64,000 nt of DNA from Rhizobium terrae (GCF_003425685.1 NZ_QJKM01000017.1:1-64000), one strand, 5' to 3'. Counted from the stretch's first letter, positions 1 to 9,801 are shown. Notes: generated by a model from the sequence alone, not told the origin. Made by a program: numbers and translations.

Positions 1-311
1 GACATAGCTGAAGAGTTCCCCCGTCCGAACATCGCCGCCACGCATTCCATAATCCCCAAAGCCCCTCGGACGCAGTGAATCATTTCGAAGCAGTCAATGC
101 CAGTGGCTTTTTCAACAGCCTGCTAGATAGAGGGCGAGCACGGCGCAACCGTCAATAGGTTTTCACCATCTATGTGGGCGAAGTGTTGCTTTGAATTTTC
201 GTCGCGGCAACGGGAGGAAGTGAAGCGCGATCCCGAGTGAAACCCAAGACAGGTATCGATCCTCATTGCCGTTTTTAGGTCGGTTGGCAGAAAATCACGA
301 GAGTGACCTGA
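1..311. other. Gene-free left edge
   Basis: No convincing coding sequence, RNA or repeat was found. In the frame of the comM remnant that follows, the last 70 bases read as a degenerate stretch with two stops (TAG near 276 and TGA at 309-311). The roughly 200-residue N-terminal domain expected in a whole ComM is absent. Confidence 0.5.
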
Positions 312-1223
312 GGCGGACCTATTTTGCTGATGGTCGGCCCGCCCGGCTCGGGAAAGTCCATGCTCGCGGCACGCCTGCCGTTCATCCTGCCGCCGCTTTC
401 GGCCGCCGAACTTCTGGAAGTCTCGATGATCCATTCGATCGCCGGGCAGCTTTCCGGCGGCAAGCTTTCCGATCGACGGCCCTATCGCGCGCCGCATCAT
501 TCCGCCACCATGGCGGCGCTGGTGGGCGGCGGCCTGCGCGCCAGGCCGGGTGAAGCCTCGCTTGCTCATCATGGTGTGCTCTTCCTTGATGAGTTTCCGG
601 AATTCTCGCCCCAGGTGCTCGACGCGCTCCGCCAGCCGCTGGAAAGCGGAGAATGCATCATCGCCCGGGCCAATCATCGCGTTTCCTATCCCGCCAGCAT
701 CCAGCTCGTCGCCGCCATGAACCCCTGCCGCTGCGGCATGGCCGGCGAGCCGGGCCATAGCTGCGCCCGCAGTCCGCGCTGCGCAGCCGACTATCAGGCT
801 CGCATTTCCGGCCCACTGATGGACCGTATCGACATTCGCATCGACGTACCTGCTGTCTCGGCCGTCGATCTCATCCGCCCGGCGCCGGCGGAAAAAAGCG
901 CCGACGTGGCAAAACGGGTCGCCGGCGCCCGCGAGCTGCAGAGGGAACGTTTCGAACGGGCCGGTGCCTCGGGCACGCTCACCAATGCGCGCTGCTCGAC
1001 CTAGCTGATCGAGACATTCGCCGAACCGGAGCCGAGCGGGCTGCAATTGCTGCGCGATGCGGCGGAGAAGCTGAAGTTCTCCGCCCGAGGTTATCACCGC
1101 GTATTGAAGGTTGCCCGCACGCTCGCCGACCTGGAGGGCAAGGCGACGGTCGGCCGTATCCATCTTGCCGAGGCGATCTCCTATCGCATCGCCGGCGAAC
1201 GGCTGGCGACCGCGGTGGCGTGA
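312..1223 (+). pseudogene. comM: Truncated, interrupted ComM/YifB-family Mg-chelatase-like AAA+ ATPase
   Basis: Intact ComM proteins are about 500-residue AAA+ helicases that promote branch migration during natural transformation. Only the ATPase core and C-terminal part are here. Homology starts at a Walker A motif (GPPGSGKS, about 333-356) with a Walker B-like LFLDEFPEF and the Cys-rich NPCRCG segment. An in-frame TAG at 1002-1004 interrupts the chain. The same frame then resumes with family-like C-terminal sequence (LLRDAAEKL, RVLKVARTLADLEG, AISYR) and ends at TGA 1221-1223. The start and N-terminal domain are missing and a TGA lies at 309-311. I read this as a dead remnant. A shorter expressed ATPase ending at 1004 is possible but unlikely. 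Confidence 0.85.
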
Positions 1224-1292
1224 ATAGGGTGGGTGGTGAATGAGTTGTTGGGGATGGTGTTTTGCGGTTGCCGATGGCCGGTACCCGCCGAT

Positions 1293-1335
1293 ACTACCCA
1301 CTACCCACTACCCACTACCCACTACCCACTACCCA

Positions 1336-1338
<3 letters not shown>
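1293..1338. repeat. Heptanucleotide tandem repeat (ACTACCC)6
   Basis: Six perfect units of ACTACCC (1293-1334) plus a partial ACTA. The last bases, CTA at 1336-1338, are the reverse complement of the cysK stop codon TAG, so the array abuts and partly forms the end of cysK. Arrays of this kind change copy number by slippage. No function is evident. Confidence 0.9.
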
Positions 1339-2298
<960 letters not shown>

Positions 2299-2576
2299 GT
2301 GCTTTCTCCCTGGTCGGTCACTGAGCTGTCTGAGAACATAGGTACAAAGGGGCCAGGAAGCCAGCCGGCTTTGATCCGGGATAAGCCGTTCCCGGAGAAA
2401 AACATGCGCTTGGAAAAGAGGATTAGGAATGGTTTGCTCATTGTTGACTGCGACAGAAGGTCCTCGCAATTCGGAAAATGTTCCCATTGAAATTGCCGCG
2501 GACGGCGGCACTTTAAATCACGTGGTCGCGAGGTTCCCGATGAACTCGCACTCGATCTTTCAAGGGGATTGGATCC

Positions 2577-3098
2577 ATGTCCGACGACAGTACCGCTAAG
2601 AACCGTAAGCATGCAGCGCTTTCCACGCCGTCCGATCTCGGCTCGAATGCTGTGAAGGATATTGCCGCCGCGCTGACGACGCTGCTTGCCGATGTGTTTG
2701 CCCTTTATCTCAAGACCAAGAATTTCCATTGGCATATGTCCGGTCCGCATTTCCGGGATTATCATCTGCTTCTCGACGAGCAGGCCGAGCAGATCTTCGC
2801 GATGACGGACGAGATTGCCGAGCGCGCCCGCAAGATCGGCGGCACCACGCTGCGCTCGGTCGGTCATGCTTCCCGCCTGCAGCGCCTTTCCGACAACGAT
2901 GCCGATTTCGTCACGCCGGACGATATGCTGGCGGAGCTTCGGGATGACAACAAGCGGCTGATCGGGCTTCTCAGGGAAACCCATGATCTCTGCGACGAGC
3001 ACAACGACGTCGCGACCGCCAGTCTCCTCGAAAACTGGATCGACGAAGCCGAACGCAGACACTGGTTCCTGTTCGAGACCACCCGTCGCGAAAGATAG
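2577..3098 (+). CDS. dps: Dps-family DNA-binding ferritin-like protein
   Basis: A 173-residue member of the Dps/miniferritin family, which forms 12-mers that oxidise and store iron and shield DNA during starvation and oxidative stress. The ferroxidase signature is visible at about residues 48-70: KNFHWHMSGPHF followed by a LLDEQAEQ helix. The charged N-terminus (KNRKH) is typical of a DNA-binding tail. AAGGGGA lies 9-15 bases before the ATG. The gene is divergent from cysK and convergent with dut. Control by OxyR or similar would be expected from the family, but no site was identified. Confidence 0.93.
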   Translation: MSDDSTAKNRKHAALSTPSDLGSNAVKDIAAALTTLLADVFALYLKTKNFHWHMSGPHFRDYHLLLDEQAEQIFAMTDEIAERARKIGGTTLRSVGHASRLQRLSDNDADFVTPDDMLAELRDDNKRLIGLLRETHDLCDEHNDVATASLLENWIDEAERRHWFLFETTRRER

Positions 3099-3131
3099 TT
3101 TCTCGTGCCGTTTTGAAATGCCGGCGTCGCC

Positions 3132-3602
3132 TCAGACGCCGGTCGAACCGAAGCCGCCCGCACCGCGCGCGGTGGCGCTCGTCTCCGAAATCTCCGCGAC
3201 CCGCGCTTGCGTTACCGGCGCCACGACGAGCTGGGCGATCCGCAGGCCTCGGGTGATCACGAAATCCTCGTCGCCGAGATTGATCAGCAGCACCTTCACC
3301 TCGCCGCGATAATCGCTGTCGATCGTGCCGGGCGTGTTGAGGCAGGTAATGCCGTGCTTGAAAGCAAGACCGGAGCGCGGGCGTACCTGCATTTCGAAGC
3401 CTTCCGGGATTTCGAAGATAAAACCGGTCGGCACCAGCGCCCGCTTGCCCGGCGCGATCGTCAGCGGCGCCTCTTCCGCAACGGCAGCCCGGACGTCCAT
3501 GCCGGCGGCGCCGGCGGTTTCATAGGACGGCAGGTCGAGGCCCGCGCCATGCGGCAGGCGGACGAGATTGAGCTTGGGCGAGGATGGGGTGTGGATGTTC
3601 AT
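3132..3602 (-). CDS. dut: Deoxyuridine 5'-triphosphate nucleotidohydrolase
   Basis: A 156-residue homotrimeric dUTPase that hydrolyses dUTP to dUMP and pyrophosphate, keeping uracil out of DNA and feeding dTMP synthesis. All five family motifs are present in order: [24 protein letters not shown] with the catalytic Asp, RIAQLVV, and the C-terminal [10 protein letters not shown] arm that closes the active site. Length is standard. It is divergent from prfC with a 90-base gap. In many rhizobia dut lies next to coaBC; here they are about 10 kb apart. Confidence 0.96.
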   Translation of the reverse strand: MNIHTPSSPKLNLVRLPHGAGLDLPSYETAGAAGMDVRAAVAEEAPLTIAPGKRALVPTGFIFEIPEGFEMQVRPRSGLAFKHGITCLNTPGTIDSDYRGEVKVLLINLGDEDFVITRGLRIAQLVVAPVTQARVAEISETSATARGAGGFGSTGV

Positions 3603-3692
3603 AGGGCATTACTTTGCCGCCAAGGCCTGCAGGTCAATTGCATTGACGGGCTTTAATCGCTAGATACGCCCGCAATTCACAGGATTTAAAAA

Positions 3693-5276
3693 ATGCCCGA
3701 GACCATTGCCGAGGCGGTATCCCGCCGTCGCACATTCGCAATTATTGCCCATCCGGATGCCGGCAAGACGACGCTCACCGAAAAGCTGCTGCTGTTCGGC
3801 GGCGCCATCCAGCTTGCCGGCGAAGTGAAGGCCAAGAAGGATCGCATCCAGACCCGTTCCGACTGGATGAAGATCGAGCGCGAGCGCGGCATCTCGGTCG
3901 TCACCTCGGTCATGACCTTCGAATATGACGGCAACGTCTTCAACATTCTCGATACGCCCGGCCACGAGGACTTCGCCGACGACACCTATCGCACGCTGAC
4001 AGCGGTGGACGCAGCGGTGATGGTGATCGACGCGGCAAAGGGTATCGAGCCGCGCACGCTGAAGCTTTTCGAAGTCTGCCGCATGCGCGATATCCCGATC
4101 ATCACATTCGTCAACAAGATGGACCGCGAAAGCCGCGATCCCTTCGAGATTCTGGATGAGGTCGAAGAAAAGCTGGCGCTCGACTGCGCCCCGGTCACCT
4201 GGCCGATCGGCCGCTCGAAGACCTTCTGCGGCTCTTATCATCTTGCCGAAAATACGGTGCGCGGCTCGGATACCGAGGTGACGCCGACCAAGGTCAACGG
4301 CCCGCAATCCGTCGCCGACCGCCTGCCGGAAAACGAGCGCGACGCCTTCGTCGAAGAGACGGAATTGGCGATCGAGGCCTGCAGGCCCTTCGACAGGCAG
4401 GCCTTCCTTGAAGGCCATATGACGCCGGTCTTCTTCGGCTCGGCGCTCAGGAATTTCGGCGTCCGCGATCTTATCGATGCGCTCGGTGACTTCGCGCCGC
4501 CGCCGCGTGATCAGGTGGCCGACATCCGCAAGGTGCATGCCGCCGAAGACAGGATGACCGCCTTCGTCTTCAAGATCCAGGCGAACATGGACCCGAACCA
4601 TCGCGACCGCATCGCCTTTGCCCGCATCTGCTCCGGCAAGTTGGAGCGCGGCATGAAGGCGCGGCTGTCGCGCACGGGCAAGCAACTGGGATTGACGGCG
4701 CCGCAATTCTTCTTCGCCTCGCAGCGCCAGTTGGCGGACACAGCCTATGCCGGCGATGTGGTCGGCATCCCGAACCACGGCACGCTGCGCATCGGCGACA
4801 CGCTGACCGAGGGCGAGCCGCTGGTCTTCCAGGGCGTCCCGAACTTCTCGCCTGAAATCCTTCGCCGCGTCCGGCTGGAAGATGCCATGAAGGCGAAAAA
4901 GCTCAAGGAGGCCCTGCAGCAGATGGCGGAAGAGGGCGTCGTGCAGCTCTTTTCGCCGGAAGACGGCTCGCCGGCCATAGTCGGCGTCGTCGGCGCACTG
5001 CAGCTTGACGTCTTGAAGGAGCGGCTATCGGCGGAATACGGCCTGCCGGTTTCCTTTGAAATGTCGCGTTTCTCCGTCTGCCGCTGGGTCTCGTCGGACA
5101 ATCCCACCGACCTCGAAAAATTCCTGACGGTCAAACGCGGCGACATTGCCCGCGATCTCGACGGCGATCCCGTCTTCCTGGCGCAGGACGCATTTTCCCT
5201 GCGTTATGAAGCGGAGCGGTATCCGACGATCAAGATGGTGGCGATCAAGGAATATCATGTCGCTAAGGCGGCGTGA
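3693..5276 (+). CDS. prfC: Peptide chain release factor 3 (GTPase)
   Basis: A 527-residue translational GTPase that recycles RF1/RF2 from the ribosome after peptide release. The G-domain motifs are clear: G1 AHPDAGKTT near residue 17, G3 DTPGHEDF, G4 NKMD. Domains II and III follow, including the family-typical KLKEALQQMAEEG and GALQLDVLKERL. The length matches E. coli RF3 (529). Intact, monocistronic, divergent from dut and convergent with the Rid-family gene 10 bases downstream. Confidence 0.96.
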   Translation: MPETIAEAVSRRRTFAIIAHPDAGKTTLTEKLLLFGGAIQLAGEVKAKKDRIQTRSDWMKIERERGISVVTSVMTFEYDGNVFNILDTPGHEDFADDTYRTLTAVDAAVMVIDAAKGIEPRTLKLFEVCRMRDIPIITFVNKMDRESRDPFEILDEVEEKLALDCAPVTWPIGRSKTFCGSYHLAENTVRGSDTEVTPTKVNGPQSVADRLPENERDAFVEETELAIEACRPFDRQAFLEGHMTPVFFGSALRNFGVRDLIDALGDFAPPPRDQVADIRKVHAAEDRMTAFVFKIQANMDPNHRDRIAFARICSGKLERGMKARLSRTGKQLGLTAPQFFFASQRQLADTAYAGDVVGIPNHGTLRIGDTLTEGEPLVFQGVPNFSPEILRRVRLEDAMKAKKLKEALQQMAEEGVVQLFSPEDGSPAIVGVVGALQLDVLKERLSAEYGLPVSFEMSRFSVCRWVSSDNPTDLEKFLTVKRGDIARDLDGDPVFLAQDAFSLRYEAERYPTIKMVAIKEYHVAKAA

Positions 5277-5285
5277 TTTCGCGCG

Positions 5286-5672
5286 TCACGCTGCGGCGAT
5301 GATCTCGATCTCAACCAGCCAGTCGTCGCTCAGCGTTGCGACGACAATGGCGGTGGTCGGTATGCGGCGGCTTCCAAGCGCCGCCAGCCGCGCGTTCTGG
5401 TTCGCCTCCACATAAGAGGCGTCACGCAGATAGCTGGTCAGTCTCACGATATTGCTCGTGGTCATTTCCGCTTCGGCGAGAATGCGTTCCAGGTTCGACC
5501 AGATAAGGGCGAGCTGCGCATCGAGGTCGGTACCCGGGACCCCTGTCTTGTCGAGCCCCATCGTGCCGCTGACGAAGAGAAAGCGCTGCGGGTGGCGCAC
5601 TTCCATGGCATGCACATAATCGGGCGTGGCGGCATAAATGTCGTCCGCGGGGTTTCTGACGATGAGGTACAT
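5286..5672 (-). CDS. Rid-family (YjgF/YER057c/UK114) protein
   Basis: A 128-residue Rid-superfamily protein. RidA members hydrolyse reactive 2-aminoacrylate and related imines produced by PLP dehydratases. Seen here are FLFVSGTMGLDKTG, QLALIWSNLERILAEAEM and the NARLAALG-RRIPTTAIVVATL block that forms the trimer pocket. Canonical RidA carries an arginine before the ‘PAR’-like motif; here the local sequence is RRIPTTA, so it may be one of the Rid1-7 subgroups rather than true RidA. It is divergent from an Lrp/AsnC regulator, and a serine/threonine dehydratase lies just beyond, which fits a role in amino-acid catabolism. Function inferred. Confidence 0.85.
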   Translation of the reverse strand: MYLIVRNPADDIYAATPDYVHAMEVRHPQRFLFVSGTMGLDKTGVPGTDLDAQLALIWSNLERILAEAEMTTSNIVRLTSYLRDASYVEANQNARLAALGSRRIPTTAIVVATLSDDWLVEIEIIAAA

Positions 5673-5751
5673 CTATTTCTCATGGATTTTATCTGGCACT
5701 GGCGCAATCTTGCCGAAGATTATTCAGGAGAGAAGCGGAAGATTCGGAAAA

Positions 5752-6279
5752 ATGGAAAATATAGAAGACATTCGGCCGAAGCGGCGGGAGCCGGCCGTAC
5801 TCGATTCCTTCGACCGAAGAATATTAGCCGCGCTCGCTGCCGATGCGGACCGGAGTTATGCCGCGCTCGGCGAAAAGGTCGGCCTTTCGCCGCCGGCGGT
5901 ACATGAGCGGGTGAAACGGCTGAAACGCTCCGGTGTGATCCGCGACGTGGTGGCACGGCTGGATGGCACCGCGGTCGGCAAGCCGCTGATCGCTTTCGTG
6001 CATGTCGAGGCTGCTGGCTGGGGCAAGAGCGAGCGATTGATGCAGATCGCCCGCTTTCCGGAAGTCGAGGAAATGCATTCCGTCGCTGGCGATGCGAGCA
6101 TGATCCTCAAGGTGAGGATGGAAAGCCCGCAGGCGCTGGAATTCCTGCTGGGCCAGATCCATTCCGTGCCCGGAGTGCGCGGCACGAAGAGCTATATCGC
6201 GCTTTCCACCTATCTCGACCGGCCGGTTCAGGCAGAGGTCACGGCCGACTGGCCGAATGTGCCCCTTCCGCCGGAATGA
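5752..6279 (+). CDS. Lrp/AsnC-family transcriptional regulator
   Basis: 175 residues from the ATG at 5752. An N-terminal winged HTH (DSFDRRILAALAADADRSYAALGEKVGLSPPAVHERVKRL as the general region, about residues 19-58) is followed by an RAM/ligand-binding domain (VHVEAAGW, HSVAGDASMILKV). Such proteins sense amino acids and act as octamers. It is transcribed away from the Rid-family gene (79-base gap), so it probably controls that gene and itself. An upstream in-frame ATG at 5638 would lie inside the divergent gene and lacks family sequence. AGGAG at about 5725 and GGAAG at about 5737 precede the chosen start. Confidence 0.88.
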   Translation: MENIEDIRPKRREPAVLDSFDRRILAALAADADRSYAALGEKVGLSPPAVHERVKRLKRSGVIRDVVARLDGTAVGKPLIAFVHVEAAGWGKSERLMQIARFPEVEEMHSVAGDASMILKVRMESPQALEFLLGQIHSVPGVRGTKSYIALSTYLDRPVQAEVTADWPNVPLPPE

Positions 6280-6294
6280 GGATTGCCGGTGTTT

Positions 6295-7233
6295 TTAGCC
6301 GAACTTGACGGCCGTTGTGTTGGAACCGCAGACCAGCACGCAAACCTTCTCGTCCGGCCCCGGCACATATTTCCCGGAAAGCAGCGCCGCGAAGGCTGCC
6401 GCTCCGCCCGGTTCTGCAACGAGCCGTGCGCCGGCCCACAGCGCTTTCTGGGCATGGAGGATATCTTCATCCGTGACCAGCACCGGCGGCTCGACGAACC
6501 GCTGCGCCACGGGGAACATCAACTGCCCCACCTGTTTCGGCGCCAGCGAATCCGCCGCGATGCCACCGGCCGGCGCATCCACCGGCTTGCCGGCCTTGAA
6601 GGCTTCGTGAAGCGTCGGCGCACCGTCGGATTCGACGGCGACGATCTTCACCCGCCCGCGCAGCCACGACGCAATGCCGCCAATCAGCCCGCCACCGCCG
6701 ACCGCGACCAGCAGCGTGGTCATATGTGGCAGGTCTTCCTCGATCTCCTTGCCGAGTGTCCCCTGGCCGGTCAGCGTTTCCGCCTGGTCATAGGCATGGA
6801 TCGGCAGTGCGCCGCTTGTCTCCACATAGGTTTCGCTCGCAGCCAGCGCATCCGCATAACGGTCGCCGCCCACCACCAGTTCGGCGCCATAGGAGCGGAT
6901 CAGGTCGATCTTGGCCTGTGAGGCGACGCTCGGCACGAAGATATGCGCCGGCACGCCCCGTTCCCGCGCAGCATAGGCCACCGCCGCGCCGTGATTGCCG
7001 CCCGAGGCGGCGACGACGCCGGCCGACGGAACTTCACGGGTCAGGAGGCTGGTAAAGGCGCCGCGCACCTTGAACGAGCCGGAATGCTGCAGGAGCTCGA
7101 GCTTCAGATCGGCCGGCATGGCCTTGCCCCCGAAATCCTTCAGATCGATGCGCATGACCGGCGTGCGGCGGATGAAGGGGCGGATGAGCTTTTCGGCTTC
7201 GGCTATGCGTTCCTGCGTGACTTCGATCGACAT
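6295..7233 (-). CDS. PLP-dependent serine/threonine dehydratase
   Basis: A 312-residue fold-type II PLP enzyme. It deaminates serine or threonine (or threo-3-hydroxyaspartate) to the keto acid. The Schiff-base lysine is K55 in SGSFKVRGA. AASGGNHGAAVA holds the substrate carboxylate, and VAVGGGGLIGG is the PLP-phosphate glycine loop. There is no C-terminal ACT domain, so it is a catabolic or serine-racemase-like form, not biosynthetic IlvA. Start chosen at the ATG 7231-7233 behind AGAGGT; the frame upstream runs through the divergent ArsR gene. A toxic enamine product would suit the nearby Rid-family protein. Likely controlled by the divergent ArsR regulator. Confidence 0.88.
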   Translation of the reverse strand: MSIEVTQERIAEAEKLIRPFIRRTPVMRIDLKDFGGKAMPADLKLELLQHSGSFKVRGAFTSLLTREVPSAGVVAASGGNHGAAVAYAARERGVPAHIFVPSVASQAKIDLIRSYGAELVVGGDRYADALAASETYVETSGALPIHAYDQAETLTGQGTLGKEIEEDLPHMTTLLVAVGGGGLIGGIASWLRGRVKIVAVESDGAPTLHEAFKAGKPVDAPAGGIAADSLAPKQVGQLMFPVAQRFVEPPVLVTDEDILHAQKALWAGARLVAEPGGAAAFAALLSGKYVPGPDEKVCVLVCGSNTTAVKFG

Positions 7234-7250
7234 GATGACCTCTTGGAATA

Positions 7251-7284
7251 TTGACTTTAGTTCGTTACTTGGCAAATTAACGAA
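7251..7284 (+). promoter_or_regulatory. Promoter and candidate ArsR operator
   Basis: A TTGACT -35 (7251-7256), 16 bases, then CAAATT (7273-7278) as a weak -10, ending directly at the ArsR start codon. Within it lies a perfect 7-bp inverted repeat, TTCGTTA (7261-7267) and TAACGAA (7278-7284), with a 10-base spacer. Dyads of this size overlapping the promoter are typical ArsR-family operators. It also lies in the promoter zone of the divergent dehydratase. Confidence 0.6.
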
Positions 7285-7587
7285 ATGCAAGATTCCGATA
7301 TTCTGAAAGCCTTCGCCAACGATCGCCGGCTCGTCATTCTGGATTGGCTGAAGTGCCCACGCGAGCATTTTATGCCGCAGGTCGATGGCGATCTGGTGGA
7401 GGACGGCGTCTGTGCCGTGTTGATCGCCGAAAAGCTCGGAGTCTCGCCGGCAACGCTCAGCGAACATATGCGCATTCTCGTCCAGGCGGAACTCGTGCAC
7501 GCCAGACGAATCAAGCAGTGGATCTTCTATCGCCGCAACGAGGAAAGGATCGAGGCACTGAAGAACGGGCTCTTCGCCAACCTTTAG
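7285..7587 (+). CDS. ArsR-family winged-helix regulator
   Basis: A 100-residue ArsR/SmtB-type repressor: helix 1 DILKAFANDRRLVILDWL, recognition region SPATLSEHMRILVQAELVHARR, and the wing KQWIFYRRNEERI. No CxC metal site is seen in the recognition helix, so it is probably not an arsenic or zinc sensor. It is divergent from the dehydratase, with a dyad immediately before its ATG. The stop TAG (7585-7587) lies inside the left arm of the large inverted-repeat element. Confidence 0.87.
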   Translation: MQDSDILKAFANDRRLVILDWLKCPREHFMPQVDGDLVEDGVCAVLIAEKLGVSPATLSEHMRILVQAELVHARRIKQWIFYRRNEERIEALKNGLFANL

Positions 7588-7856
7588 AGCGTTTCCTGGT
7601 TATATTGAAGCATTCTGCCGGAGCAGGTTTTCGTCAGGGCGGAGGCGATTGGCGAGAGGCATACCTCGTGGTACGTCCGAGCCGATCGCCTCCGCCCTGA
7701 CGGAAAGATGCCCGGCCCTCGGGTTGGCTGAAACGGGCCGCCTGATCGACCGGCCGGCTTGGCCGTAGAGCCTGGCTACGACGCGCGCCGGCCGGTCGAC
7801 CATCCGACTCCGTTTGAGCCAACAGAATGCTTCAATATAACCAGGAAACGCTCTAA
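7584..7856. repeat. Nested inverted-repeat element (MITE/RIME-like)
   Basis: Perfect 34-bp terminal inverted repeats (7584-7617 and 7823-7856) bound a 273-bp unit that encodes nothing. Inside are an 18-bp hairpin (7632-7649 with 7685-7702), a stem of 13 of 14 matches (7723-7736 with 7810-7823) and, nested in that, a 13-bp GC-rich stem (7746-7758 with 7787-7799). The whole can fold into a branched cruciform. It resembles the palindromic intergenic mosaic elements known from rhizobia, but a family match cannot be verified by eye. The arm ends supply the TAG stop codons of both convergent neighbours. Confidence 0.88.
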
Positions 7857-8758
7857 CACGCTTCGACCCCGATCTTCTCGCTGAGGAAATCCACCACTGC
7901 CCGCACGGCTGGAAGCTGACCGCGGCGGTGCGGCATCAGGATCGTGGTGGTGATGCTGCCGACGGTCCATTCGGGCAGCAGACGGACGAGCCTGCCATCT
8001 TCCAGGGCGCCGCGGCAGACGGAGGTCGGCAGGCACGTGAGGCCGAGACCTGCGAGCGCGGCCTTCATCATCACCATGGGTTCGTCCGCGGCAGTGACAG
8101 GCTTAGGCGTTACGGAAACTTCCTCGCCCTCGGTCGAGACCATTCGCCAGGTCGTGTCGTTCAGCCCGGCGGTGATGGCGGGATAACCGCCGATCTCTTC
8201 AGGCCGCTGCGGCACGTCATGCGCCTCGACGTAGTCCGGCGAAGCCACCAGGAAGAAGGGATGCGTGGCAAGTTTGCGTTGCAGGAGGCTGGAATCCGGC
8301 AGCGATGCTTGGTGGCTGCGCACGGCGATATCGAAACCCTCCTGCACGATGTCGACGAAGCGGTCGCTCACGTGCAGCGAGAGCATCAACTTCGGAAAAC
8401 GTCGGGATAGTTCGGCCAGGTGATCGGCGATGATGAACTGCGCGGTCGGCACCGCAGCCGTCATTCGCACGATGCCGCTCGGTTCGCCGAGATGCGTACG
8501 CACGATGGCCTCCGCCATCTCCGCCTCGATCACCGAAGCCTGTGCGTGCCGGAAGAAATCCCGGCCGAGATCGGTCAGCGAGAAACTGCGCGAGGTGCGC
8601 TGGATGAGCCGCACCCCGAGGCGGTTCTCGAGTTCGGCCACCCGCTTACTGACAGTGGATTTGGGTACTCCAAGCCGGCGGCCGGCGGCGGAGAATCCGC
8701 CATGCTCTACCGCCTGGACGAAGAAATGCAGGTCGTTGAGGTTCAGTGGCGCGGCCAT
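7853..8758 (-). CDS. LysR-family transcriptional regulator
   Basis: 301 residues from the ATG at 8756-8758. The N-terminal HTH reads LHFFVQAVEHGGFSAAGRRLGVPKST then VSKRVAELENRLGVRL; the C-terminal half is a PBP2-type effector domain. It is divergent from the GST-like gene (108-base gap), so that gene is the likely target. The C-terminus ends at a TAG contributed by the right arm of the 273-bp inverted-repeat element, so insertion of the element may have trimmed or replaced the original terminus. The upstream extension of the frame overlaps the GST gene and is ignored. Confidence 0.92.
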   Translation of the reverse strand: MAAPLNLNDLHFFVQAVEHGGFSAAGRRLGVPKSTVSKRVAELENRLGVRLIQRTSRSFSLTDLGRDFFRHAQASVIEAEMAEAIVRTHLGEPSGIVRMTAAVPTAQFIIADHLAELSRRFPKLMLSLHVSDRFVDIVQEGFDIAVRSHQASLPDSSLLQRKLATHPFFLVASPDYVEAHDVPQRPEEIGGYPAITAGLNDTTWRMVSTEGEEVSVTPKPVTAADEPMVMMKAALAGLGLTCLPTSVCRGALEDGRLVRLLPEWTVGSITTTILMPHRRGQLPAVRAVVDFLSEKIGVEAC

Positions 8759-8866
8759 ACATCCTCCAGATTTGTGAACTTTGAGGTGCAATAGTGGCAT
8801 CTGGTGCCGCATCGTCCATGAAATCATATTCACGTCATCCGCAAAATCAAAGAGAGGAATGATGCG

Positions 8867-9574
8867 ATGACACCGATTCTGTTTTATGGCGTGCCGGAAG
8901 GATGCTCCTTCGGCTCGATCGTCGCGCTCGAATGGACGGGCGCTCCCTACCGCCTCTGCCGCATCGACATGCCCGGTACGGTATCGAGCAATGCGTATGG
9001 CCCGATCAACCCAGTGCACGAAACCCCGTCGCTGATGCTGCCGAATGGCCATGTGCTGAGCGAAAGCATGGCGATCCTCAACCACATTGCCGCCCGCACG
9101 GTTGCCAAAGGCTGGGGTTTCGAGCCGAAGTCGGAAAAGTTCGATCGGCTGAACCAGATGCTCGCCTTCCTCAACACCAGCTTCTTCAACGCTTTCAGCC
9201 CGCTCTGGCATGTGGTGGAGCACGAGTTGGAGGCATCGGCAAAGGAAGTGATCCGTGCTTATGGCATCGCCAAAGTGGAAAAGGCGCATGCTCAGCTCGA
9301 AACCCTGCTCGGCGGCCGCGATTGGCTGGTCGGAGAGGAGAAGAGCTTGGCGGACGCCTATTTCGCAGGCATTGCCCGCTGGAACGATTTCCACCAAGCC
9401 GTCGATCGTCGGCAGTTCCCGGCGGTGAGCGCACTCTACGATCGGCTGCAAGGGGACGCGGCGATGCGTTTCGCCTGGGCAATCGAGCATGAGGCGGAGG
9501 CAAAAACCACCGGCCAGTTCCTCGGCCATGTGACCCTTCAAGAGGCGCTGGGCGAGATCAGGCAGGCCGCTTGA
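8867..9574 (+). CDS. Glutathione S-transferase family protein
   Basis: A 235-residue two-domain GST. The N-terminal thioredoxin-fold half contains the cis-Pro motif (HETPSLMLPNGHVLSESMAI, about residues 52-70), with SES as the glutathione gamma-Glu contact. The all-helical C-terminal half includes WLVGEEKSLADAYFAG, the family N-capping box region. The presumed catalytic position near EGCSFGS has Cys and Ser candidates. Substrate unknown. AGAGAGGAA precedes the ATG. Paired with the divergent LysR regulator. Confidence 0.87.
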   Translation: MTPILFYGVPEGCSFGSIVALEWTGAPYRLCRIDMPGTVSSNAYGPINPVHETPSLMLPNGHVLSESMAILNHIAARTVAKGWGFEPKSEKFDRLNQMLAFLNTSFFNAFSPLWHVVEHELEASAKEVIRAYGIAKVEKAHAQLETLLGGRDWLVGEEKSLADAYFAGIARWNDFHQAVDRRQFPAVSALYDRLQGDAAMRFAWAIEHEAEAKTTGQFLGHVTLQEALGEIRQAA

Positions 9575-9801
9575 CCGAGGTATCGCTGGCCGCGGCGATG
9601 CGGATGCGGCGCGCCTCCAGGCTGACACCCCTTTTGCCGGTTGGCGGTGCTTGAGCCGCTCTCCACTTTACGGCACGCCGCTTCTCGACCTCAAGCCGGA
9701 CCGCACCCGCCAGCGTCCCAGATCTTAACGACCGCAGATCATCGAGAAGTGATCACCTGCCGATACTCGGTGCGCACATGTGCTGTCGCGGTGCCTTTGG
9801 G

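Noticed and set aside
5690-5712. Sigma-54-like TGGCAC near 5696
   Set aside because: The -12 GC is at the wrong spacing for a -24/-12 promoter.
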